Notes: a model not told the origin generated them from the sequence alone. Positions 53,512-62,508 are shown, counted from the first letter of the stretch. The stretch is 64,000 bases of DNA from Methylobacterium sp. CB376 (GCF_029714205.1 NZ_CP121648.1:1798001-1862000); one strand, 5' to 3'. Numbers and translations: made by a program.

Positions 53512-53708
53512 GCGCCCCGCGCCGGTGGGGTCACCGGTTCGGCGGCACGACGATGCGGCGAGCCGGCTCGCCGGGATCGCCCGACCCCGCCTGCGCCGGT
53601 CCGGTGCGGGCTGGAACGAAAGCGACGGCCGGCTCTTGGTTGTGCCGCACGTCGTCCGGCGAACCGGTCGCCGCGTCGTCGGACGATGCTGCAGGGAGGG
53701 ACACGGAC

Positions 53709-54719
53709 ATGCAGGCAGATCGTCGCGATTTCCTGATGGGCGCGGCCGGGCTGGCGGCCGCCGGCGCCGGGGCGGCCGCGGGGCTGCGGACCGGGGCGGC
53801 GGCCGCGGCAGCCTCCTTCGAGATGCCGCGGGGCATGACGCTGCTCAACATGCAGCGCCAGGGGGGCTACGGCCTCGGCGTCAAGACGGAGCGGGGCATC
53901 CTCGACGTGACCGCGGCCGCGGCGAGCCTCGGCCTGCCCGCGCCCGCCGACATGGACGACCTCCTGCAGAACGGGAAGGGCGGGCTGCTCCGGGCGGTGG
54001 CGGACGGGGCGGCGCGCGGGCCGGACACCCTCTACCTGCGCGAGGAGGCCGTGCGGTTCGCTCCCCTCGTCACGAGGCCCGAGAAGATCATCATGATGGG
54101 CTTCAACTACCGGCACCACGCGGCCGAGACCGGAACCCCCATCCCCAAGGACCCTCCGCTCTTCAACAAGTACAACAACGCGCTCAACCACCATGGCGGC
54201 ACCATCAAGCTGCCGACCGCGGTCGCGCGCGAGTTCGACTACGAGGTCGAGCTGGTGATCGTGTTCGGGCGGGAATGCTCCAACGTGTCGGAGGCGGAGG
54301 CCCTGGACTGCGTGGCGGGCTACGCCACCGGCAACGACTTCAGCGCCCGCGACCTGCAGACCCTGACGTCGCAATTCATGATCGGCAAGACGGCGGACGG
54401 TTTCGCGCCGCTCGGCCCCTACCTCGTCACCAGCGACCTCGTGAAGGACCCCAACAATCTGCGGCTGGAGACGCGGGTCAACGGCGTCCAGCGGCAGGAC
54501 TGGAACACCAACGACATGATCTTCAACTGCCGCCAGCTGATCAGCTTCGCCTCCAAGATGATGACGATCAAGCCGGGCGACATCTTCTACACGGGAACGC
54601 CGCACGGCGTGATTTTCGGGGAGAAGAAGCCGCGCGCCGAGCGGCAATGGCTGAAGCCCGGGGACGAGGTCGCCTGCAGCCTGGAGGGCCTGGGCGAGCT
54701 GCGCTTCCGCCTCACCTGA
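53709..54719 (+). CDS. Tat-exported fumarylacetoacetate hydrolase-family protein
   Basis: 336 aa. A twin-arginine signal (ADRRDFLMGAAGLAAAGAGA) precedes a complete FAH domain (about 110-335): VTRPEKIIMMGFNYRHHAAE, REFDYEVELVIVFGRE with the metal-binding Glu residues, GYATGNDFSARDLQ, and FASKMMTIKPGDIFYTGTPH. The family cleaves C-C bonds of beta-diketo acids or hydrates/decarboxylates keto-acids; members are normally cytosolic, so export is remarkable. Probably exported folded with its metal bound. Start ATG at 53709. Confidence 0.87.
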   Translation: MQADRRDFLMGAAGLAAAGAGAAAGLRTGAAAAAASFEMPRGMTLLNMQRQGGYGLGVKTERGILDVTAAAASLGLPAPADMDDLLQNGKGGLLRAVADGAARGPDTLYLREEAVRFAPLVTRPEKIIMMGFNYRHHAAETGTPIPKDPPLFNKYNNALNHHGGTIKLPTAVAREFDYEVELVIVFGRECSNVSEAEALDCVAGYATGNDFSARDLQTLTSQFMIGKTADGFAPLGPYLVTSDLVKDPNNLRLETRVNGVQRQDWNTNDMIFNCRQLISFASKMMTIKPGDIFYTGTPHGVIFGEKKPRAERQWLKPGDEVACSLEGLGELRFRLT

Positions 54720-54730
54720 CGGCGTCGCGG

Positions 54731-55570
54731 ATGCGCCGCCTGAGCCTGATCGCCGCCCTGGCGGCCGCCCTCGCCGGGCCGGCGCGGGCGCAGACGGCGC
54801 CGGAGCTGGCGCCGGGCGCGCCGGACCTGGCGCCGGGCGCGCCGGACCCGGCGCGCCAGGATCTCGCGCCGGGAGGCGTCCTGCGCGCGGCGATCAATTT
54901 CGGCAATCCTGTGCTCGCCCGGCGCGACCCGGCCACCGGGGCGCCGGAGGGCGTCTCGGTGGATCTCGCCCGCGAATTCGGGCGCCGCCTCGGCGTCCCG
55001 GTCGTGCTCGTCACCTACGAGGGGGCGGGCTTCGTCTCGGACGCGGCGACGCGGGACGCCTGGGACATCTGCTTCCTCGCGGTCGACCCGCAGCGCGCCC
55101 AGGCGATCGCCTTCACGGCCCCCTACCTGCTGATCGAGGGGACCTACCTGGTGCGTGCCGAGTCGTCCCTGCGCACGGTCGAGGATGCCGACCGGGACGG
55201 GGTGCGGATCGCGGTCGGGCGCGGCAGCGCCTACGACCTCCACCTCAGCCGAACGCTGCGCCGGGCACAGCTCGTGCGCGCCGCGACCTCGGCCGAGGCG
55301 CTCGCGCTCTTCGCCGCGCAGGAGCTCGACGCCGCCGCGGGGGTGGCGCAGCCGCTCAAGGCCTACGCGGCGGCGCATCCCGGGCTGCGCGTGATCCCGG
55401 GCCGTTTCATGGCGATCGCGCAGGCCGTGGGAATGCGGCCGGGCCGCGAGGCGGGGCTGCGCCGCCTGCGCGACCTCGTCGAGGCCGCCAAGGCGGAGGG
55501 CCTGGTCGCCGCGGCGCTCAGGGCCCACGGCCAGGACGCGACCGTGGCCGGGCCGGATCGGCCGCGGTGA
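54731..55570 (+). CDS. Family 3 solute-binding protein
   Basis: 279 aa. Signal peptide MRRLSLIAALAAALAGPARA, then a duplicated low-complexity linker (APELAPGAPDLAPGAPDPA) and an SBP-3 fold: VLRAAINFGNPVLARRDPAT, GVSVDLAREFGRRLGVPVVL, DAWDICFLAVDPQRAQAIAF, TAPYLLIEGTYLVRAESSLR and GVRIAVGRGSAYDLHLSR. It resembles amino-acid binding proteins and the XoxJ-like proteins of quinoprotein systems. No ABC permease or ATPase is nearby. Follows the FAH gene by 11 bp. Confidence 0.85.
   Translation: MRRLSLIAALAAALAGPARAQTAPELAPGAPDLAPGAPDPARQDLAPGGVLRAAINFGNPVLARRDPATGAPEGVSVDLAREFGRRLGVPVVLVTYEGAGFVSDAATRDAWDICFLAVDPQRAQAIAFTAPYLLIEGTYLVRAESSLRTVEDADRDGVRIAVGRGSAYDLHLSRTLRRAQLVRAATSAEALALFAAQELDAAAGVAQPLKAYAAAHPGLRVIPGRFMAIAQAVGMRPGREAGLRRLRDLVEAAKAEGLVAAALRAHGQDATVAGPDRPR
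54802..54850. repeat. 24-bp in-frame duplication in the SBP linker
   Basis: ctggcgccgggcgcgccgga occurs twice head to tail and encodes the repeated LAPGAPD of the linker after the signal peptide. Confidence 0.75.
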
Positions 55571-55688
55571 GGACGGACCGGCGGCCGGGGCCCGGCCCCC
55601 GACGGCGCCGTCGCTCGCGGAACCTTGTCCTGGACCGCGCGCGATCGAGTTCTCAGGCATGACGAGACGATCCGCGGGAGGACGACGC

Positions 55689-57854
55689 ATGCGTGCCGCC
55701 ACTGACCTCCGGTCCGCCCTGCCGCGGCTCGCGCTCCTCGCGCTCCTCGCCGGTGCCGCGCCGGCCCGCGCGGCGCCGGAGGTCGCGATCGGGCCCGGCG
55801 ATCTCGGCGGCGAGGTGACCGGGCCCGAGGGACCGGAGGCCGGCGTCTGGGTGATCGCCGAGACCGCCGACCTGCCGACGCGCTTCGCCAAGGTCGTGGT
55901 CACCGACGAGGCCGGCCGCTTCGTCATCCCCGACCTGCCCGCCGCCGGCTACCGGGTCTGGGTGCGCGGCTACGGCCTCGTCGATTCCGACAGGGCCGAG
56001 GCCCGCCCCGGCCAGGTCCTGCACCTCGCCGCCAGGCCGGCCCCGAGCGCCGCCGCGGCGGCCGAGTATTACCCGGGCGTCTACTGGTACTCCATGCTGC
56101 GCCTGCCGCCGGCCGACGCCTTCCCGGGATCGGACGACAATCCGGCCCATATCCCGGCCGGGATCCGCTCGCAGGCGGACTGGATCGACACGATCAAGAA
56201 TTCCTGCCAGTCCTGCCACGCGCTGGGGTCTAAGACCGTGCGGTCGCCGAGCCCGGCGCTCGGCAGCTTCCGCACCTCGACGGAGCTGTGGGCGCGGCGC
56301 CTGCAATCGGGCCAAGCCATGGCCAACATGGCGCTGACCCTGACCCGGCTCGGGCCGGACGCGGCCCTGCCGCTGTTCGCGGACTGGACCGACCGCATCG
56401 CCGCGGGCGAACTGCCCTTCGACGCGCCGCGGCGGCCGAGCGGGATCGAGCGCAACCTCGTCATCAGCCTCTGGGACTGGGGCCTGCCGCCGATGTACCT
56501 CCACGACGCGGTCTCGACCGACAAGCGCGACCCGCGCGTCAACGCGAACGGCCCCATCTACGGCTCGCCCGAGGAGAGTTCGGACCTCGTGCCGGTGCTT
56601 GATCCCGTGCGCCACGTGGCGCGCCTGATCCGCCACCCCGTCCGCGACCCGGCGACGCCGAGCAGCCGCGACCTTCCGGCCGGCCCCTCGGTGTTCTGGG
56701 GCGACGCGCCGATCTGGGACGGGCATGCCAGCATCCACAACCCGATGATGGATGGGCGCGGACGGGTGTGGTTCACCGCCCGAATCCGCCCCGCCGCCAA
56801 CCCCGCCCCGTGCCGGACCTCCCACCCCTCCGCCTCCGTCGCGCCCCTGTCGGAATCGGCGCGCCAGCTCTCGGTTTACGACCCGAAGGCGGAGAGCTGG
56901 ACGCTGATCGACACCTGCTTCACCACCCACCACCTCGTCTTCGGCTACGACCACGACGAGACCCTCTGGCTCAGCGCCGGGCAGCCGGCGAGCGGGGTCG
57001 TCGGCTGGCTCAACACCCGGGCCTTCGCGGCGAGCGGCGACGAGGCGGGCTCGCAGGGCTGGACGCCGATCGTCGCCAACCTGACCGGGAGCGGGCAGCG
57101 CGCGCCCTCCGTCGGGCCCGACCAGCCGGCCGAGCCCGGCAAGGACAAGTGGGTGCGGGCGGCCTTCTACGGCGTGGCGCCGAGCCCGCAGGGGGACGTG
57201 ATCTGGGGCCAGGCGATGGGGCCGGGCTTCTCGCGCATGGATCAGCCGAGCCTGCTCATCCGCCTCGTGCCCGGGGCGGATCCGAGCCGCACCGCGACGG
57301 CCGAGCTGTTCCAGCCGCCGGAGGGCAGCTTCGGGGCGCGCGGCGTGGACGTGGATTCGCAGGGCGTCGCTTGGACGGTGCTGGCGAGCGGGCACCTCGC
57401 GCGCTTCGACCGCCGCCGCTGCACCGGGCGCCTCGACGGGCCCGAGGCGGCGACCGGCCGGCACTGCCCCGAGGGCTGGACGCTCTACCGCTTCCCGGGG
57501 CCGCAATTCCGCGGCGCCGATCCCGCCGGGAGCGCCGAGCACGCCTACTACGTCTGGGTCGACGTGCACGACACGCTCGGGCTCGGGCGCGACGTGCCGG
57601 TCGCCATGGCCAATGGCGGGGAGGCGCTGCTCGCCCTCGTCGGGGAACGGTTCGTGACCCTGCGGGTGCCCTACCCGATGGGGTTCTTCAGCAAGAACGT
57701 GGACGGGCGCATCGACGACCCCGCGGCCGGGTGGAAGGGCCGCGGGCTGTGGACGACCTCGGGCACGCGGGCGAATTTCCACGGCGAGGGCGGCAAGGGC
57801 GCCCTCGCCAAGGTGGTCAAGCTGCAGATGCGGCCCGATCCGCTGGCGCGCTGA
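55689..57854 (+). CDS. Large exported protein with carboxypeptidase-like and CxxCH heme motif
   Basis: 721 aa. ATG 55689 (gggagg site) is chosen over 55659; MRAATDLRSALPRLALLALL is the signal peptide. Residues about 35-120 form a carboxypeptidase-regulatory-like beta sandwich (GGEVTGPEGPEAGVWVIAET, GRFVIPDLPAAGYRVWVRGY). A single c-type heme motif CQSCH is at 173-177. The rest is a beta-propeller-like region with DGRGRVWFTARIRPAANPAP, GYDHDETLWLSAGQPASGVV and FGARGVDVDSQGVAWTVL. Family uncharacterised; a periplasmic oxidoreductase or lyase-like propeller with a cytochrome module is the best reading. Confidence 0.8.
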   Translation: MRAATDLRSALPRLALLALLAGAAPARAAPEVAIGPGDLGGEVTGPEGPEAGVWVIAETADLPTRFAKVVVTDEAGRFVIPDLPAAGYRVWVRGYGLVDSDRAEARPGQVLHLAARPAPSAAAAAEYYPGVYWYSMLRLPPADAFPGSDDNPAHIPAGIRSQADWIDTIKNSCQSCHALGSKTVRSPSPALGSFRTSTELWARRLQSGQAMANMALTLTRLGPDAALPLFADWTDRIAAGELPFDAPRRPSGIERNLVISLWDWGLPPMYLHDAVSTDKRDPRVNANGPIYGSPEESSDLVPVLDPVRHVARLIRHPVRDPATPSSRDLPAGPSVFWGDAPIWDGHASIHNPMMDGRGRVWFTARIRPAANPAPCRTSHPSASVAPLSESARQLSVYDPKAESWTLIDTCFTTHHLVFGYDHDETLWLSAGQPASGVVGWLNTRAFAASGDEAGSQGWTPIVANLTGSGQRAPSVGPDQPAEPGKDKWVRAAFYGVAPSPQGDVIWGQAMGPGFSRMDQPSLLIRLVPGADPSRTATAELFQPPEGSFGARGVDVDSQGVAWTVLASGHLARFDRRRCTGRLDGPEAATGRHCPEGWTLYRFPGPQFRGADPAGSAEHAYYVWVDVHDTLGLGRDVPVAMANGGEALLALVGERFVTLRVPYPMGFFSKNVDGRIDDPAAGWKGRGLWTTSGTRANFHGEGGKGALAKVVKLQMRPDPLAR

Positions 57855-57883
57855 GGCGCCGGTCCCCGGTCGGACCCGCCGCG

Positions 57884-58192
57884 ATGCCCCGCCGCTTCCT
57901 CGATCAGCGCCTGCGGCTGTCGCAGCTGCGGATGATCGACGCCCTCGACCTGCACCGCAGCCTCCTCAAGGCCGCGACGGTGCTCGGCGCCACGCAGCCG
58001 GCCCTGTCCAACAGCCTGCACGAGGTCGAGGAGACCGTGCAGGCGCGGCTCTTCGACCGGCACGCCCGCGGCGTGCGCCCCACCGAGGCCGACCTCGTCG
58101 TTCTCGCGGCGGGCGCGAGGGCGGTGCTCGCGATCCTCACCTCCCCCGCGGCCCCGGAGGCCAAGAGGCGCTCCGGGCCCGACGGGGCGTGA
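57884..58192 (+). CDS. Truncated LysR-type regulator (HTH domain only)
   Basis: 102 aa. Only the N-terminal winged helix-turn-helix is present: LSQLRMIDALDLHRSLLKAA, TVLGATQPALSNSLHEVEET, QARLFDRHARGVRPTEADLV. The effector-binding domain of about 200 residues is missing and the ORF ends in a short Lys/Arg tail. It follows the heme protein gene by 29 bp. It could be a degraded regulator of the cluster or a stand-alone DNA-binding fragment. Confidence 0.75.
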   Translation: MPRRFLDQRLRLSQLRMIDALDLHRSLLKAATVLGATQPALSNSLHEVEETVQARLFDRHARGVRPTEADLVVLAAGARAVLAILTSPAAPEAKRRSGPDGA

Positions 58193-58227
58193 GCGCCGGG
58201 GCGGCGGGGCCCCCGCGCCGGCCGGGC

Positions 58228-59190
58228 TCACGCCGCCGGCAGGGCAGACTTGGGCAGGGCAGACTTGGGCATCAGCATGTGCACGCCCTTGTTGCCGTCC
58301 ACGGTCTGGGTGATGCGCAGGTTCCCGGCGAGCGAGCAGAGCATGTAGGCTTGGTTGCGGCTGAGCGAGGTGCGCGCGCAGACGTGCTTGACCATCTCGC
58401 GCACCGCCTGCCGCATCGCCTCGTCCAGGCTCTCGTGCAGGCCGATCGCCATCAGGTCGGTCGGCGTCTCGGCGAAGGGCCAGGCGTGGTCGAGGTCCTT
58501 GCGCAGGGTGAGCCGGAAGGTCCCGGTGAGGCCGGTCTCCAGCGCGGTGACGCAGACCTCGCCGTCGCCCTGCACCCCGTGCCCGTCGCCCGCGTAGAAC
58601 CCCGCCCCCTCGTTGAAGACCGGCAGGTAGAGACGGGTGCCGACCTTCAGCTCCTTGTTGTCCATGTTGCCGCCGAAGGCCCGCGGCACCGGCGAGCCGA
58701 CCCGGCCCCAGGCCCGCGGCGGGGCCGTCGCCAGGATGCCGAAGAAGGGGTCGAGCGGCAGGTCGGTGCCCCAGGGCAGGGTGCAGACGCCGCGCGCGAC
58801 GTCGATGTCGGGGTGGATCGTCTCGTACTCGGTGAACTCGTCGGGCAGGGTGCCGAGCAGCGGCAGGATGGCGACGAAGCCCCAATCCTGGCGGAACGCG
58901 ATGTCGAGGATGTCGACCTGCAGCACGTCCCCCGGCAGGGCGCCGCGCACGTGGACCGGCCCGGTGACGAAGTGCGGTCCGTAGCCCGGCGCGTGGGCGT
59001 CGAGCGCCGCGAGGTAGTCGGCCGGCACCCGGGCGGGATCGGGATGGAGCGATTCGCGCCCCCCGGCCGGGAACGAGGACAGGGTGACCGTGTCGCCGGA
59101 CTCCACCGTCAGGACGGGCGGCCTTCGGGCGTCGAAATAGCCCAGCACCATGTTCTCGGGAGTCGCCGGGATCTCGTGGTGGGTCGGCAT
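58228..59190 (-). CDS. Formamidase/acetamidase family protein
   Basis: 320 aa. VLTVESGDTVTLSSFPAGGR, HFVTGPVHVRGALPGDVLQV, DILDIAFRQDWGFVAILPLL, TLPWGTDLPLDPFFGILATA, NMDNKELKVGTRLYLPVFNE and GHGVQGDGEVCVTALETGLT are the family blocks. It hydrolyses formamide or a short amide to ammonia. The C-terminus has a duplicated MPKSALPKSALPAA tail. A urea-transporter remnant lies 14 bp upstream on the same strand, the usual operon setting for this enzyme. Confidence 0.9.
   Translation of the reverse strand: MPTHHEIPATPENMVLGYFDARRPPVLTVESGDTVTLSSFPAGGRESLHPDPARVPADYLAALDAHAPGYGPHFVTGPVHVRGALPGDVLQVDILDIAFRQDWGFVAILPLLGTLPDEFTEYETIHPDIDVARGVCTLPWGTDLPLDPFFGILATAPPRAWGRVGSPVPRAFGGNMDNKELKVGTRLYLPVFNEGAGFYAGDGHGVQGDGEVCVTALETGLTGTFRLTLRKDLDHAWPFAETPTDLMAIGLHESLDEAMRQAVREMVKHVCARTSLSRNQAYMLCSLAGNLRITQTVDGNKGVHMLMPKSALPKSALPAA
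58240..58270. repeat. 15-bp duplication at the formamidase 3' end
   Basis: gcagggcagacttgg is repeated head to tail and encodes the doubled PKSAL of the formamidase C-terminus. Confidence 0.75.
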
Positions 59191-59204
59191 CCGGTTCTCC
59201 TTGT

Positions 59205-59714
59205 TCAGACCGCGATGTGACGGGAGAGTGCGGCGCGGCTCAAGGCCGCCCGGTCGCCCTGCGCGACGACGCTGCCGCGGGAGAGGACCACGCGGGAGAG
59301 GACCACGAAGGCGTCGGCGAGGCGGATCGCGAAATCGAGGTGCTGCTCGACCAAAGGCACGCTGATCCGGCCCTTGAGCCCGATCACCTCCTCGATCACC
59401 GCGACGATGGAGGGCTGGATGCCCTCGGTCGGCTCGTCGAGCAGGAGGAGGCGCGGGCGCGTGGCGAGCGCCCGGGCGAGGGCGAGCTGATGCTGCCCGC
59501 CCGAGAGAGTGCCGCCGCGCCGGTGCCGGATCTCCCGCAGGGCCGGGAACAGGGCCACCACCCGTGTGCCGAGGAGGATGCCGGCGAGCCCGAGCCCCGT
59601 CGCGGGCGCCGCCATCGGCCAGCCGAACAGCAGCGAGAAGCCGGTCATGCCGTTGTTGCCGCCGAAACCGCCCACCGCGTGGGCGGCGCAGGATTCTTGC
59701 GCGAAAATTCTCAT
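59205..59714 (-). pseudogene. Urea ABC transporter remnant: UrtC tail joined to UrtE
   Basis: 169 codons from ATG 59714. The first part (VGGFGGNNGMTGFSLLFGWP, ATGLGLAGILLG) matches a UrtC permease internal segment. It then switches to the C-terminal half of a UrtE/LivF ATPase: RVVALFPALREIRHRRGG, signature TLSGGQHQLALARALATRPR, Walker B LLLLDEPTEGIQPS and VEQHLDFAIRLADAFVVL. Walker A, the whole of UrtD and the ends of UrtC are gone. It cannot work as a transporter. Two further small duplications (VVLSRVVLSR and AALSRAALSR) are seen. It lies immediately upstream of formamidase. Confidence 0.82.
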
Positions 59715-59770
59715 CCGCCCCGGGGGAGGTCCGCTTCTTGCTGCCTCAGCGGCGCACGGGGAGGTCCCGC

Positions 59771-60060
59771 ATGCGATGCTCACGGCACACGGACGAGGAG
59801 ATCGTGTTCCTCCTGCGGGAGGCGGAGAACGGGGTTCCGGTCCGGGCGATCTGCGCCTCGGCCCACGTCTCGCTCGCCACCTTCTACCGCTGGAAGCGCC
59901 GCTTCGGCGGCCTGCCGCTTCCGGTGGCGGCCCGTCTGCGCCGGGCGGAGCAGGAGAAGGCCGCCCTGCGGGCCGAGGTGCGGCGCCTGCGGCGCGCCGC
60001 GGCGCTGCCGCCGCAGGGCCGGGCGCCCGGCCCCGCGCCCGCTCCTTCCCATCGCGAGAG
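59771..60060 (+). mobile_element. IS3-type transposase OrfA remnant
   Basis: The segment begins MRCSRHTDEEIVFLLREAEN and has an IS3/IS911-type helix-turn-helix (VRAICASAHVSLATFYRWKR) followed by the leucine-zipper-like LRRAEQEKAALRAEVRRLRR. After about residue 80 similarity ends and the frame simply stays open antisense to the DAHP synthase gene. No OrfB, no terminal repeats and no target duplication were found. It sits beside the collapsed urt genes and may mark the deletion junction. Confidence 0.65.
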
Positions 60061-60166
60061 CGGCGCCCTGGTCGGACGCTTCGCCTCCGTGCGCGTCCTC
60101 CACCGCGGCGGGCGCGCGACGCGTCGGCGGGAGACCCGGGCGGGAGACCCGGGCTCCCCCTCCGCG

Positions 60167-61549
60167 CTACTCGGCGGCCTCGATCCGGGGCCGCTCCTTG
60201 TCCCGCCGCTCGCGCTTGACGAGGTCGGCGGTCAGGAACGCCACCTCCAGCGCCTGCTCGGCGTTGAGGCGCGGGTCGCAATAGGTGTGGTAGCGGTCCC
60301 GCAGGTCGTCCGCCGTGAGCGCGCGCGCGCCGCCCGTGCACTCGGTGACGTTCTTGCCGGTCATCTCCAGGTGGATGCCGCCCGCGTAGGTGCCCTCCGC
60401 CCGGTGGACGTCGAAGAAGCCCTGGATCTCCTTCATCACCCGCTCGAAGGGCCGGGTCTTGAAGCCGCTCGCCGTGACCGTGTTGCCGTGCATGGGGTCG
60501 CACGACCACACCACCTTGCGGCCCTCGCGCTCGACCGCCCGGATCAGCCCCGGCAGGTGGTCGCCCACCTTGTCGGCGCCGAAGCGGCAGATCAGCGTCA
60601 GGCGGCCCGGCTCGTTCTCGGGATTGAGCAGGCCGATCAGCCGGATCAGGTCGTCGGGCTTCAGGGACGGGCCGCATTTGAGCCCGACCGGGTTCTTGAT
60701 GCCCCGGGCGTACTCGATGTGGGCGTGGTCCGCCTGCCGCGTCCGGTCCCCGATCCAGAGCATGTGCCCGGACGTGGCGTACCAATCCCCGCTCGTCGAA
60801 TCGACCCGGGTCAGGGCCTGCTCGTAGCCGAGCAGCAGCGCCTCGTGGCTCGTGTAGAAGTCGGTCTGGCGCACCTCCTGGTGCGTCTCCGGGTTGATGC
60901 CGATCGCCCGCATGAAGTCGAGGGTCTCGGTCATGCGCTGGGCGAGGTCCTCGTAGGCCGAGGATTGCGGCGAGTCCTTCACGAAGCCCAGCATCCAGCG
61001 ATGGGCGTTCTCCAGGTTGGCGTAGCCGCCGGTCGCGAAGGCGCGCAGCAGGTTCAGCGTCGCCGCCGATTGCCGGTAGGCCTCGACCTGCCGCCGCGGA
61101 TCCGGGATCCGGTCCTCGGCGGTGAAGCCGATGCCGTTGACGATGTCGCCGCGGTAGCTCGGCAGGGCGACGCCGTCCTGCGTCTCGGTCGGCGAGGAGC
61201 GCGGCTTGGCGAACTGGCCGGCGATGCGCCCGACCTTCACCACCGGCGAGCCGCCCGCGAAGGTGAGCACCAGCGCCATCTGCAGGAAGACGCGGAAGAA
61301 GTCGCGGATGTTGTCGGCCGAATGCTCGTCGAAGCTCTCGGCGCAGTCGCCGCCCTGGAGCAGGAAGGCCTCGCCCGCCGCCACCGTGGCGAGGCTGCGC
61401 TTCAGCTTGCGCGCCTCACCTGCAAAAACCAGCGGCGGAAAGCTCGCGAGCTGACGTTCGACCGCCTCCAGCGCCACCGCATCGGGATAGTCGGGCACCT
61501 GCTGGATCGGCAGCCGCCGCCAGCTCGAGGGGGTCCAGCGCTCGCTCAT
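60167..61549 (-). CDS. aroF: DAHP synthase, class II (plant-type)
   Basis: 460 aa enzyme that joins PEP and erythrose-4-phosphate, the first step of aromatic amino-acid synthesis. [20 protein letters not shown] start, [100 protein letters not shown] and [19 protein letters not shown] are typical of class II. ATG 61549 has an aggag site. Together with pheA it is the only aromatic gene here. Confidence 0.95.
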   Translation of the reverse strand: MSERWTPSSWRRLPIQQVPDYPDAVALEAVERQLASFPPLVFAGEARKLKRSLATVAAGEAFLLQGGDCAESFDEHSADNIRDFFRVFLQMALVLTFAGGSPVVKVGRIAGQFAKPRSSPTETQDGVALPSYRGDIVNGIGFTAEDRIPDPRRQVEAYRQSAATLNLLRAFATGGYANLENAHRWMLGFVKDSPQSSAYEDLAQRMTETLDFMRAIGINPETHQEVRQTDFYTSHEALLLGYEQALTRVDSTSGDWYATSGHMLWIGDRTRQADHAHIEYARGIKNPVGLKCGPSLKPDDLIRLIGLLNPENEPGRLTLICRFGADKVGDHLPGLIRAVEREGRKVVWSCDPMHGNTVTASGFKTRPFERVMKEIQGFFDVHRAEGTYAGGIHLEMTGKNVTECTGGARALTADDLRDRYHTYCDPRLNAEQALEVAFLTADLVKRERRDKERPRIEAAE

Positions 61550-62081
61550 TGGTCTCTCCTGCACACCTCTCCTGAAGGGTCACGGGTGGGCCCCGGGGAT
61601 GGAGCCGCGCTTATAGGGCGGTTGCGGTCAAGAAGCGAGGGTGCTGCGCGGGCCCCGCCGTCCGGTTGCAGCGCCGACCGGCGCCGCTCCCCGGCGCCCC
61701 AGGGGCAGGCGGCGCCGGACGCAGCGGCAGGGGCGGGGACGGGCCGCGCCGCCGATGCAGAGCCGGCGCCCGGCGAGGCATCCGGCCCGGCGCGCGGGGC
61801 GCCATCATTCCGCAGCAAGGCCCTCGGAACGCTCGCGGAAGCCCGATCCTGCCTCGCCGGCGCGCGGCGATCGTCCGGCAACGCTTCGGATTGCATCAAA
61901 TGCGATTGCCCCGAAAACAATAACCTGTGCACGTTACAGAGAGGGGCTGTAGAGATAACAACCGAAAATTGTGCGAGTGCTGTAAACGGAATGTTCACAC
62001 ATTGTTCATCTTGCAACGCGGCCGCGAAGCAGCAAGCATCGCCGATGTAAACGATGATTTGAGCTGCTGGCCGAGGGCGAC
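61550..62081. other. Divergent intergenic region
   Basis: 532 bp. The left part is GC-rich with shadow frames. 61880-62060 is distinctly AT-richer (gcatcaaatgcgattgcccc, aacaataacctgtgcacgtt, ttcacacattgttcatcttg) and should contain the promoter of the gene at 62082. No RNA gene or clear operator was recognised. Confidence 0.5.
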
Positions 62082-62495
62082 ATGCGATTGCGCATCGGAG
62101 AGAGGCTGCATTTGACTTTGTCCGGTGCAGGCGACCGCGCGATCGTGAGCCTCAATACTTTTGCGCTGACGCAGCCTGCACTGACCGAATTTCCGAGCAG
62201 CGAGGACGGCTTCACCTTCGACGCGACGCGCTGGCTGCATCCGGGCCGCAACATCCTCTCGGTCGTGCTGCTGGGCCCGGCCGGCGCGGTCCCCTTCCGC
62301 CTCCTGGTCGAGCCGAGCGGGACGGCGTCCTGGATCCTGGACGAGGCGGATTTCCTCCCGCTGGCGGCGCCCTGGCGATTGTGGACCTGCGCCATCGAGG
62401 TGGGCGAGGCGCAGGAGGCCGCCTCCCTCGGCGGGGCGGGCGGCTTCCTCCCCGGCTTCCTGCGCCGCGGCGACGCGCGCCGGGCGAGCGCCTGA
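62082..62495 (+). CDS. Hypothetical protein (137 aa)
   Basis: The product is not recognised. The protein reads as real and beta-rich: MRLRIGERLHLTLSGAGDRA, IVSLNTFALTQPALTEFPSS, EDGFTFDATRWLHPGRNILS, VVLLGPAGAVPFRLLVEPSG and DEADFLPLAAPWRLWTCAIE, then a Gly/Arg tail. No signal peptide. The lower-GC region upstream is suitable for regulation. It ends 13 bp from the convergent MsrQ gene. Confidence 0.7.
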   Translation: MRLRIGERLHLTLSGAGDRAIVSLNTFALTQPALTEFPSSEDGFTFDATRWLHPGRNILSVVLLGPAGAVPFRLLVEPSGTASWILDEADFLPLAAPWRLWTCAIEVGEAQEAASLGGAGGFLPGFLRRGDARRASA

Positions 62496-62508
62496 GCCGG
62501 CGCGCCCG

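Noticed and set aside
59564..62050. A plus-strand open frame of more than 800 codons across the DAHP synthase gene
   Set aside because: It is antisense to a fully conserved class II DAHP synthase. Only the first part after 59771 shows protein-like (IS3 OrfA) sequence; the rest is a GC-driven shadow.
61995..62508. C-terminal extension of MsrQ to 61995
   Set aside because: The extra 170 or so residues are antisense to the gene at 62082 and low in complexity. A frameshift near 62575 with a stop at 62509 explains the run-on better.
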